DNA of 64,000 bases, taken from NCBI RefSeq assembly GCF_023065955.2, contig NW_026622919.1, forward strand, positions 5,778,501 to 5,842,500. Reading direction: 5' to 3'. A model generated the notes under the pieces. That model saw only the letters and a list, made by a program, of their open reading frames with translations, made no database searches and was not told where the DNA came from. Origin of the DNA: Ursus arctos (Eukaryota; Chordata; Mammalia; Carnivora; Ursidae). Positions 22,453-34,400 of this stretch are shown in pieces (position 1 is the stretch's first letter; every line of letters starts with the position of its first letter). A program made the position numbers and the translations under genes.

Positions 22453-25400
22453 TCACTCTGCTGTGGGAGGAGAGAGAGCAACAGCTCCGGCGCCTCGCGG
22501 GCGGGCCAGCACCTCCGCCACCCACCCGGAGCTCAGCCACCCACCCGGAGCCCAACCGCAGAGGTTTTCAGGACCCCCAGGGGCCTGTGCGGGCGCTTTC
22601 TCCTATCGCTCTGTGTCAGGAGGCGTGTTCCCCCCCAGCTGCCCCCCAGCCCTGCAGCAGTGCCCAGAGCCCCTACCTCCCCCATTGCTGAGGCTGTACC
22701 CCATGGCCACTCGCTGAGAACGCCAATCGCCATAGCTCCTGCAAGGGCAAAGACACAGCAGTCACCATCCATGGGGACCTGGGGGAGGCCAGACAAGGAC
22801 CCTCGTTCCCAGAGATCTCCTGGCACCTCAGGGCCCACGCTGCAGGCCCGAGCAGTGACTCACCCTCGGTCTCCCTCCAGCGTGCTCTGGATCTCCTTCA
22901 GGACCCCTGCAGGACCGGGGAAGAGGCGTGCTGAAACCAGCAGAGGCTGGGCCTGACACACACGTTTCTCCCCCTTTTCCTGGTGGGGTGTCAGACGGGT
23001 CTGCCCCCTCAAGGTAATGGCCCTCAGTTCTCTGGCCTTCCAAGCCCCCCTCGGACATCCCTCATGCCAGCCCACCAACTCCTGCCCCAACTCACTCTCG
23101 TCATTGAGCAGAGCGTGCTCCATCACTGGGCCGGGCCTTCTCTCTGAAAGGCAGAGGCCAAGTCAGGCGAGCCCTGGGGCCTCCTCTGCCCCAGCTCTCT
23201 CTTTCCTGGAATGGGAGTGCCAGAGCCCAGGGCTCAGGACTGGAAAGGATGCCGTTTCTACTTAGCCCGCATGCCACCTGCAGGCCTGCGGTTCCCCTCC
23301 CTCCCCTTCACTCTGGGTCTGGGCCCAAGTATCACGATGCCTCTGTCCCCCCACACCCCTGTCCACAGGGAAGGCTGTCTTACCCTCTCCATCACTCTGG
23401 TTCCCTGAGTTCCTGTGGGGAGAGATGGTGAGGACTGGGGGGGGGGGGCGGCTAGGCTCCCCATTCCAGCCAGAAAGCCCTGACCCCATGAAGAATAAGG
23501 TCAACTGACGGGGCCCACCCTAAACCAGGGTGGTGAACCAAGCCCAGCCAGGGAAGGTAGCTTGTCCAGGGGGGAGGGGCCTATGACGGTGGGGGTGGGG
23601 GGCAGGCCTCGAGCCAGAGCCAGGAGGGGGGGCTTAGCTCACCAGGGAGGGGATCTCTGGCCAGCCCCCGGTGCGCACCTCAGAGAGGCACCCTGAGGCC
23701 ACCTGTCCTTTTACTGACCTGGCTCGGCCCAAGGCCTTCTCTGGCCCTGATCCGTTGCGGGGGCGGCTGTGGCTCTTGGTCTCTGCCGAATCCACCAGAC
23801 ACCGGGGCTCAACCAGCCACTTGGTGGAGAGAGAGAAGCGCTCAAACTCTGAGGGTGAGATCAGGTAGAAACCTGGGGGGAAGGAGACGCCCGGCAGGTG
23901 AGGCCAGCCGCACGGTTCCTGGGCCCGGCAGCTGCCGACGGGACTTCCCTCCCAGGAGGCACGACGGGCCAGGGCCTCCCTCAAAGTCCTCCGCTGAGGT
24001 CCATCCAGCCTGGCCGCCCGGCTCAGCAGCCCCTGGCGGCGCGGCAGGAGCCCCACAGAGGCCCCACGCGCAGAGGTCCTGCCGCGCCGGCCCCGTGCCC
24101 ACCTTGGCCGTATTTGGTGAAGACGCAAGAGGCAATGCCGCTGACGTCCTCCCGGCGGATGCAGCTGTACCGCACCTGGGGCTTGAGCAGGGGCAGCGAG
24201 ACCACCTGCACGTCGCCCAGGTTGGTGAGGACGGCCAGGTGATGCTCCCCGTAGTCCTCGGCTCGACAGCTGCTGAAGTGCGCCACGCTGACCCGCCGCA
24301 CCCGGGAGCCCTCCAGAGCGGTCAGCTTCAGCTTCAGCTTGGCACTCACCTTGGGCAGCGTGAACACCTGGGGGCACAGGGCATGGCTCGCAGCCCGGCC
24401 CGACCACCGCCTGCAGCGCTCCGTCCAGCCAAGCCAGGAGTTCTGGCTTCCCTGCCCGGTGCGGCTGCACGGCTGGGCTCCCTGGCAGGCAGCCTCCCCA
24501 CCCCAAACCCTGCTTCCCAGCAAAGTCTGCTCCGTCTCTGTGCACCCCCCACCCCCGCTCGGCCACGCAGCCACTGCACTCGGACTGCAAGGAGACCAGG
24601 GCTCCTTATTTCCACGTCTGCGCTTTCTGTCCCTCCCATGGACACAGGCCTGGCTTCAGTGTCCCCCACGCTGACCCTGGGGCCCAGAGGCTCCACCCCT
24701 CCCCTTTTCTGTGCCTCAGTGGCCTTGCACACATCAACTGCAGATACAACTTCAAGTGGATCCCAGCCGCTGCCATTTGCGCCCAGGATCTGAGCGCCCC
24801 AGATGTCCCCGGGATTCCCAGGGGGCCCTGCCTCCACCCAGGCAGCACCTTGAACTGCTCCTCTGACACCACTAGCAGCTGGTGGCTTCCCTGCATGTCC
24901 GGGCTCTTTGACAGGTCATGTGCCACTTCCAGGGGCTCAGGAAGGGGCACGCTATGTCCGTCCAGCACCAGGATGCCCACCACGGGCGCTCGGTGCATCA
25001 GCTGGATCTCCTTGGCTACAGGGCAAGACGCGAGTGGTGGGTGATGGGCAGGCGGAGGGCAAGGCTAGAGACACCAGCCCACCCCGAGCCCAGGCAGAGG
25101 AGCACCCTCTGCTCTCCCCCTGCCCAGCACTCACCCTGCTCTGCCCGCACAGGCTCGTCCATTCTCCGCTCGGCCGGGGGCACGCGCAGGGCGAAGGCGT
25201 AGACAGTACCCCCGTTGGTGCCGGCCCACAGCGAGGGGCAGTGGCGGGAGCCTGCCAGGAGACAAAGCTTTACATCTAACCCACGGTTCTGGGGATCAGG
25301 TGCAGCCAGGTGATCTGCGCTTCCGTCCTGGCCTTGCCACTCACTACCTGCATGACTCCAAGGTCAAGTTAGCAAATCTTGTAAGCCTCAGTTTCCTCCT

Positions 25401-28400
25401 CTGTAAAATGGAATGGCTGTGGGTCCTGCCTACCCACCCTGGGTGTAGATGGGAAAAGCTGCTATCTGACAACCAAGGGTCCCATGTATAGATGATCTCA
25501 AACCAAGGACAGCTCGACCCCCAAGACACAGCAGCAGATAACCGCCCCCCTACCCGCCACCCTTGCTGGCAGGGGGCTTCTGCAGGGCCCACTAGACACC
25601 AGCAGGCATTTGACAGGGGGAAAAGCTGAGACTCAGGTTAAGTGACACGTCCAAGGTCACACTTGTAGAGCGTGGTGGAGCCTGAGTACGAAGCCAAGGC
25701 CAACTGCCTTAGAGACCCAGGCAGGGGAAAGAAAGAGGCAGGCGGAGGGTCCGATCTCCCCGTGCTCCCAAGCGGAAAGCCCTCTTAGGGTCCTCCCAGC
25801 CAGGCCAGGCAGCAGCCTCCAGCATGCCCTCAGGCCGAGAAGGGCTCTCCTGCCGCCCCCATCCCACGCCCACCGCAGGCTGGCCACTCACTGTCCCTCA
25901 GATAGGTGTCGGCGAAGTAGAGGGTCCGCACAAATCCTGTGAAGGAATCCTCTGCCGAGCGAGCCTCGATCTTACGCTGCACCGGTGCCAGCTCCATGCT
26001 CTGCACCCCCGTTCGCTCGGCCCTGGCGCCCCCGTCCTGCACCTGCAGGGGGTTGGGTCAGGCCTGAGGTGGGGGGGCTCTGGCCTCCCTGTCCTGGGGT
26101 TATCGGATTGCTTACCACCAACCCTTCACGCCACCATCCATCTGATGACATTTACTGAGGACTTGACCTTTACACTTGGGGAAGCCGAGGCCCAGAGATG
26201 GTGTGATGTATCCAGGGCCACATGGCTGGGGATCAGTGAGGGCTAGTTTGGACCTGCTGCGGGCTGCCCGGAGCTCTCCCTGGGCTTGTGGCTGGTCTCA
26301 GCCTCACCTCCCCAGGGGGACCAGCTGGCCGCCGCTTCCGGCTGGACACCCGGCTCCGACGTATCCGGCGGAAAGACTGGCGCAGGGACTTCTTCAGGGA
26401 CTTCACGCGGGACAGTGGGCCCTCCAAAGCTAGCTGGTCACTGGGGTGCAGCGTGCATCTGGGGGCAGGTGGGGGGAGGACACATCCAGTCATCTGTGCT
26501 GCCAGGGCCCCAGGGTCATCGTGCAGTGGCAATCCTAGCTTCAGGCCCCGGCCGCCCTGGGCAGGCTGCTCACTTGACAAAGACCTGCCGTCGCTGCTGG
26601 TGGTCGAAGAGGCCAAAACCATGGCTCGTGCCGAAGGCCACAAGCCGCCACTCAGAGTGCAAGGCCAAGGAGGTGACCACTGCCGGGGGCTGGCACTGCA
26701 CCAGCACGAAGGGCTGGAAGCCGGGCTCGAAATGCACGGGCCCCGGGCGGGCACACAGGCGCTCGTGCCCCTTCCAGCGGTAGCCCTCCTGGTCCTGCAG
26801 CAGGTCGGCCTCCACCTGCTCCACAGCATGCTCCGCCTCCTCGTCATTCAGCTCCAGCACCAGCACCTGGGGGACACGGCAGGTGGGCTGAGTGACCCCC
26901 CCAGCACTAAGCAACAGCGGGACCTCAGGGACCCTGAGGGTGGACAGAAAAGGGCCCAGGACCCATGCCCAGTCCCGGGGCCCAAGGAGAGCCAGAAGGC
27001 GTCTGCCTAACCTTTGGCCCTTAATCCTGGTTTCTGGAGGAGAAACAATCATCCCACAAGCCCATGTCTAAGGGGACCAGGCAACCTCTATCCACGGGGA
27101 AAAGCCCAGGGCCACAGAAGCAGGTGACGGTCCTGGTGACACCACCTGTGGGCGCTCAGGAGACTGGCTCCTGTCCTTGCTGCCCCCCAATCCCTGGACA
27201 CTGCCCAAAGTCACCTGACCACTCCTCCTAGCTGCCCCCGCCCCCAGCCCAGCCCAGCCCAGCCGGCTACCTGCCCTGCCGTGCCTGCCACAGCCAGGTA
27301 GCCACTGTATTTGCAGAGGAAAATCTTCTGGATGCCCAGCCTGGGATCATCACTGTAGGGGTCGAAGGAGCCCACCTGACAACGGAGAGGAGGTCCACAG
27401 GTGGCCATAAGCACCAGACCCAGCCCGTCCTTGCCCTCCCTGGTTTCCAGGCTCCTGGCCTCACCTTGCGGAGTGGGGGCCACTCGTCCTCGCCCTGGGC
27501 ATTGAGGTTGTCGCTGGGGTCTGTGTCGGTGAGGAACACCCGGACCGTGCTCAGTTTGTAAAGCAGTCGTAAGCAGACGCCGGACGCGTCCCAGAACCGC
27601 ACCGTGCCATCCTCGTGCCTGTGGGCAGGGCCCACCTGCCAGTTATGAGGGAGGCTGGGCCGGGGGAGCCCAGGGAGGCCCCGGACTGGCACGCACCCCT
27701 CTGGGCTCCGCTCCCACCCTGCGTAGTCTCCTCGGCAGAAGGAGAGTGCCAGGAACGTCGCCTACCCCGTGAGCAGCAGGTCCCTCTGGGGAGGGGCTGG
27801 GGCCAGACTGGTGCCACCATCAATGGGCCACTCCTAAAGAATGAGACCAAGAAGTCCATGGGAGAGCTTGGCCCGAGGTGGGGCCGGGGCTGGTGGCGGA
27901 CGTACCATGGTGGAGAAGTGTGTGTGCTGCTGGCTGCCCGCGGCGACGATGCGCTCCCACAGCTTCAAGGGGATGTTGGAGACGTGGTGGGAGCAGGTGA
28001 TGGCGGAGCAGTGCAGGGAGGCCAGGTAGGGAGGCTGCACTGGCGGCCAACCAGCCGCCTGCAGGTCAATCACCACCAGCTCCTCCTCGGCCAGCACCAC
28101 CAGGGCGTAGGGGTCGTCAAAGGCTGGGGGACAGGCGGAGTGTCAGGGGCTGCGGGAGCCGTGGGAAGCCGTCTGCCCCAGCCCATCCCTGCGGAGTCTG
28201 AAGCTCTAGTGCCGGACTCAGAGAACGTGTATTTTAAAAACAAGCTCCAGGTCCAGCAACGTACGGACAGAATTACACACCACAACCCAGCGGGACTTAT
28301 CATGGGTGTGCAAGGCTGCCTCAACGTGTGAACACCCACGAACGGAACCCATCACAACCACAGGCTAAAGAAAAACACGTGATTATGTTGGTATATGCGG

Positions 28401-31400
28401 GAAAAGTATCTGACAGAACCGAACACCCATTTAGGATAAACTCTCAGTAAACTAGGAAGAGAACTTCCTTAACTTGGTCAAGATTATCTACGAAGAAGCT
28501 ACAGCTTGCATAACTTAATGGTGAGAAATGGGAAGCTTTCCACTAAGGTCAAGAATAAGGCAGACGGCCCCTCTCTCTGCTTCTTTACAAGTCCTAGCTG
28601 ATGCATAAGGCAAGACAGGGAAATAAAAGGTATACAGGTCAGAAAGGAAGAAACAATGCTGTCCTTATTCACAGATGACGTGATCATCTCTGCAGAAAAC
28701 ACTAATCAACCCTACTCCCAGCATCCTGTATCAGGTGCACGGAGGGAAGGAGCTGGGACAGGAGGAAAAGCAGCTTTGCAGTCTCCCTCCAAATGGCTCG
28801 CGGTGGTGAGGCTGGGAGAACGGGGCCCCGCATGTCCCCAGCAGGCCCAAGCCCCTCACCTGGAGGCCTTGGCCTCGTCAGGCCAAACTCATGTGGAGGG
28901 GAGGCCCGCCCTCTTGGAAACCTCCTGCCAGGCCTCCTCTCCAGGTTTCCACACCAGCCCTTTCTGGTCTTGCCTGTCACCAATTCATAAGGCTGACTCA
29001 GGGCTCTGCTGCCTTGGCCGGGCTCCGGGAGGCCGGCTCAGAGCCAGACCCACACTGTGCTCTGCCCCACCCTACAAATGGGAGGGCTTCACATGTCCAA
29101 GCCAGGACCTCCCTGCCTCAGCCAGTGGCAGTTCAACCCAAGAGCCCAAATCTGCCCTCTTCAGGCTAAGTCCCGTTAGAGCTGGGCGAGGGCAGAGAGA
29201 GCTCCCGGTGGGCGGGAGGTGCGGCCGGCAAGGACGAAGCCACAGACAGGGAGGGGGAGGGAAAGGTACTGAGAGGGGTGTGGCAGGGCTGAGGGACTCA
29301 GGCACTGGCCGGTTTGGGACAGGCAGCCGCATCCCCACACCTCCCCCGAGGCTAGGCCTCCACACCCACTCCTGAAGCCCACCTACCCGCCGCTGGGTCT
29401 GCTTCAGTGAGGACAGTGAAGTCGATGACACGGGAGGTGAAGTCGAAGGCTGTCTGCTGGCCATCGTGGACCACTGAGATGCAGTGGCGGTCCCCATAGC
29501 TGGCCCGGGGCATGCCCCCCTGGAAGATGGTGAAGGGCAACCTGGCAGGTACAGAAGAGCCGTGGGCTGGGCTGGGGCTCTCAACACCAGCTCAGAGAGC
29601 CCTGGGCTGAGTTAGCAGCTTGGACTGTCCTGTGACCAAAAGAGCAGGACCTGGGAGGGAGGCCAGTCTGGAGGTAAGCACTCACTCAAGGTCTCCGGGA
29701 GGGGCGGGCTGGACCCCCATCACTTCCTGATTGCAATAACCCAGGACACCTTGGGCGTGAGGTGGCAGCCGGCCCGCTGTGGCTCCCGAGCCTCTGGCCC
29801 CCCACCCGATCCAGCTGCTGCTTATAGGTTGGAGCTCCCTGTAGGTTTCTGTTTGAAGAAATACGTCTCCTGCTACAACAGGGTTTGAAACCTGCTGATC
29901 TGAATCATCTCTCTAGGAGGGTGGAGGGAAGGGTCAAGAATGTTTGCTCGGGAATTAGCCATGAGAGGTATGAACAGCTTGCTCTTCCTTCGCTGGCATC
30001 TGAGACGTGACGTGGGACCCAAAGGCATCCCCTAGACGCTGCCTGCTGCAAGCAGAGGCCGGAGCAGCCCCTCAGGGAGGCTGCAGACTGGGACAAGGAC
30101 AGAGCATGGATACCTACCCCTGCTTGGTGGTCAGCCAGAAGATTTTGGTAATAGCTTTGCAAGGAAAAGGACCTACAAGAAAAGGAACCAGCTTGCAGAA
30201 ACTTTTTATAAAGAGTCTCAGTTTGAATTCTTTTTCTTTTCTTTTTTTTTTTTAAGTAGGTCCCACACTGAAGCCCAACAGGGGGCTTGAACTCATAACC
30301 CTGAGATCAAGACCTGGGCTGAGATCAAGAGTTGGATGCTTAACTGACTGAGCCACCCAGGTGCCCCAAAAAAGGAACCAGCTGGAATGGGGCCCTCCAC
30401 TCCAGTGTCTGCAGGGCACAGGCCCTTCACGCCCACACCTGCACAGCAGACCTGTGCTCAGAAGTCCTGCTCTGAGCAGTCCCCTGAGAGAGCCATGACC
30501 GGTAGCAGAAAACCCACCACGTGGCTCTGGACAAAGCCTTCACTCCTCGGGGCCCTGGTTTTGCTGCTAGGAGGCAGGCACCTACACCCAGATCAGGGAA
30601 GGACAGACTGGGAACGGAGGGAGGACACTGCTTTGCCGGCACGAAGGCTGTCCCACATGACAGGGCAGGGCCGGGCCCCCATGTGACAGGTGGAGCACTG
30701 ACCATAAGGCACGCAGTTGCGCAGGGGCTCCGGCTGCTGGGCGTCACTGGACACGGGCCACCGGCAGTAGCTGCCGTCGGAATGGCAGCTGACGATCAGG
30801 TGGCCATCCCGCTGCCAGGAGACGTTCTCTAGTTGCTTCAGAGGGGGAGAGGGAGAGCATGCAGGCCGGGATCAGGGTGCTGGTTCTCTCCCGCACCCCC
30901 AGGTCTCAGCACAGGGTGTGTGGGAGACGGGGGTCTGGGAGAGCCACGTGGCACCCGCCACTGTCCCCGGCACGGCCTACCTGGCTGCTGAGGAAATGGC
31001 AGAGCACGTGGCTGCCCCGCAGGTCCCAGACGACGATGAGGCCCCGGCTGTAGCCAATGAGGACCTGGCTGGGGTCGCGGGGGTGTTCCTGCAGAGCCTC
31101 CACCATCTCAAACACCCGCCGGTGGCGGGCCTCCTCGGGCAACCTGGCGGAGGGAATGTGGGGAGGCCAAGTCATCGCTGCCGCCGGCAGGCAGGGGCCG
31201 AGCACCCGGCACAGGCGCACACCGCGTGGATGTGCCAGCGGGGGAAGATCACGGGGACACACCGCCAAGGGGGGGAGCCGTGCACGGAACAGGACAGTGA
31301 CAAACAGAAGCCACGGGGCACTGCTACAAGGAAAGGCAAGGAAGTGACTTCCAGAAGAGTTGATGTGGTGGTTACCTCTGGGGAGGGAGGCGGCTGGGAC

Positions 31401-34400
31401 TGGGAGGGGCACGTGGGGGCTCCAGGGAGGCCGGCAAAGTTCTAGTTCTTTGCCCGGGGGGGATGCTCACTTTACAAGAGTCCACTAGACTGTCCATTCG
31501 TACTTAGTGCTCTTCTGCACAGAGGTGGTGTTCCATAATAAAAAAGTTTTAAAAACCCACTACACAAAACTCTCTATGTGAGTTGGCCTGGCCTTGAGCT
31601 TTGACCCCCTCCTCCTTTTCTGGGCCTAGAATGCTGATGTGAAGTCCGGGGGTGCTGCAGCCAACAGAGGACTAAGAGGTGGCAGGCACAGGCCCCAGAG
31701 CCAACACCACAGAACAGATGGAGGGTAGGACATGCAAACAGCCTGGACCCCAGGGCATTTCTAGGCACCCAACCAAGCCAAACCTCTTTTCATTTAGAAT
31801 GAGGATTTAGATTGGTAGGAGGGGGTTCCCAGGGCACTCAGGCCCCAAACTAGGCTCCTACCAGCAGAGTGAGGGGGGCACTGGCGTGGCCCACAGACTG
31901 GGCGCCCAGGCCGAGAAGCAGCCATGCCGGCTGACCTGCAAACTGTCCTGCTCTGACCATGGCCGTGCTGCCCTGACTCTGCCCTGCTGATTAGGAAAGA
32001 CAGAGGTGTGTGCTCAGAGGGACCCAGCCCCAAGCGGGAAGCCTCCCACCCCAGCCTGGACAGTGGGCCCTGAGGGACGTGGGTACCCTGGAAACCTGGC
32101 CCTTTCAGGAACAGGGTCCCTCTCGCTCAAGCCAGAAGCAGCTCCCGTCCAAGGACCCTGGCCTCCTCTCTGTCCCGTGAAACTGCGGAACATTCCACCG
32201 CAGCTAATCCTTCACCTCTTCCTCCTCTGGGCCCCGGCACCCTCTCTCCACACCCAGACCCGATCTGACCCCCTCTCTGTTGCAGACATGACCGTCATGG
32301 GACAAAGCCTCCACCATGATCTGAAGAAGCCTGCAGGGTCATGGCTGTCCAGGATTTTGGCCACGGGGCCTGAATGCAAATGAAAACTCAGCACTCCAAA
32401 GCAGAAACATCCCCAGAAGTTGCCCCACCTGACGCGGTAAGTTCGGGCCCCACCTGCCCCACCGCGGAGCCCCTGGGGCTTTGAAATTCGTGGTAGCAGC
32501 GCGAACAACACTGCACTAAGAACTGGTGACAGTGCAAAGGCATTTGAGCCTCCCTTTCCTCATCTTTAAATGAAACGACAAGTTATCCCCAAGACCCATT
32601 GGAGAGTGCCGTGACGCTAACACACTATGGGGTGAGAGTCTCCGTTCAGGGGACAGCTGGAGAGCTGACAGTCTGTCCTCCTGTCCCTATAGACTTCCCA
32701 GGAGAAAAAGCAGAAGCCCCTGAGATGTTACGGGACAGAAGGGAGCAGCCCGTGGCCGGCTGCCGGGGACGGCATCCTCACGGCAAGGCGGCTGCAGGCT
32801 CACCGCTGGAGCACGGCGTCTGAGCTGATGGTCCGCTCCTCCAGCGTGCGGAAGGCCGGCAGCTGCACCACGAACACGTTCCCGCTCTCGGTGCCCAGGT
32901 AGAGGAGCTCACGGGAGGAATGCGGCAGGACCATGGTGATCTGTGTGGCACTGGGGGCAGCCCTGAGGATGGGAACGGCTGCCTGTGAGCCAGCTGCGAT
33001 CCTGGCGGCGGGGGTGGGGGTGGTTCCCAGGGCCAGGATCCCCGGGCTCCTGGCTGCTCTCACCGCCCCCAGGAAAGGCCATGCCTAGGGAAAGCAGGCC
33101 TGTGAGGTCCTTTAATGGGGTCCAATGGTTGTCTCGGGCCAGTGTAAATATACTGATTACTTTCTGCCAGGACAGAAGACAGAGGGTGGAGGGCTTGGGC
33201 TTGGGCTAGGAGGCAGAAGCCTCCGGCGCAGACACTGTGTGGGGAGGGAGGCAGGCCGCAGCACCTGCTCCCCCAGAGCACCTGCAGGTAGGGATGCGTC
33301 GGCTCAAACAACTGCCAGACCCGCCAAGGGCACCACAGGACCTCCAAAAGGGTGATTCCGCCCTGGAGCTGGGTGTGCGGGTCAGGCTGGCTGGGAGAGG
33401 ACCGGCACCAAGTCCTTACCCGGGGGGACCACGCAGCGTGAAACTCTCATCTTCCTGCAGCTCTGACACGCCGCCTTTGACCTTCAGGCTCCACAGGTGC
33501 AGGCTGTTGTCGTCCAGCAGGGTGACCAGCTGGCACTAGGGGAAGAACAGCACAGGGACAGGAGCGTGCTGTCTCAGCCACTGTTCACCGTGGCCTCTCA
33601 CCCCGGGATGGCCCACCCCGCGCCGGCTGATTCAGAGCCCCGGAACGAAAAGACCCCTGGTTACTCTTAGGGTGACCCATGAACCTGAAGCTGGGGGAAG
33701 GGAGGTGGTCCCCGGCCCTCCTCTCAGACCCAAACCCAGGGCCACCAAACGCCTGCCTCTGTACACCCCTTCTGGGTGACGTGAGACTAAGGAGGTGTGG
33801 CAGGCCCCTTACCTGGCCAGGTAGGAAGTGGATCTGTACCACAGCATTGTTCTCCCGGTGCAGCCCCATGAACTCCACCCCCGGGGCACCATAGCTACGC
33901 GCCAGGCTCAGGAAAAGCTCCGGAAGGCAGGACACCCCCCCTCCCGCTCAAGGGCCAGGACTTCTGGGCCCATATGGCAAGGAATATAAATACCTCAGCC
34001 ACAGAGATGGGCTCACCCGCCTCCCAGATGGGGCCTGGGGGTGGGAGGAGGCAGCAGTGGCCCTGGCCTGAGGGCCCGTGGCCTGTGGTGATGGGACCCC
34101 AAGGGAGAGCCAGCTCCAACCAGGGAGAGCTTTTCCAGCCAGGCATGAGGGTGTCGCCTTACCCTGGCAACCACTGGACTGCTTGCTACACCCTCCCTGT
34201 CCCCGCCACCTGAGCTGCAACAGATCCATCAGCTACCACAAGGTGGCACCTGAGAAGAGACAGGGCCCTCCCCGGCTCCCCCCGCCCCACCCAGCAGCTA
34301 TGGCCTTGAGTCTCCGCACCAGGGATTGGTAACCAGGATATGGCTGTGGCCTGGCAATGATTAACCAGCTGACAGAGGGCTCCTCTACACCACCTCCAGC

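Noticed and set aside
28656..28712. FTDDVI reverse-transcriptase motif as a functional gene
   Set aside because: It belongs to a short, degraded L1 ORF2 fragment with upstream stops.
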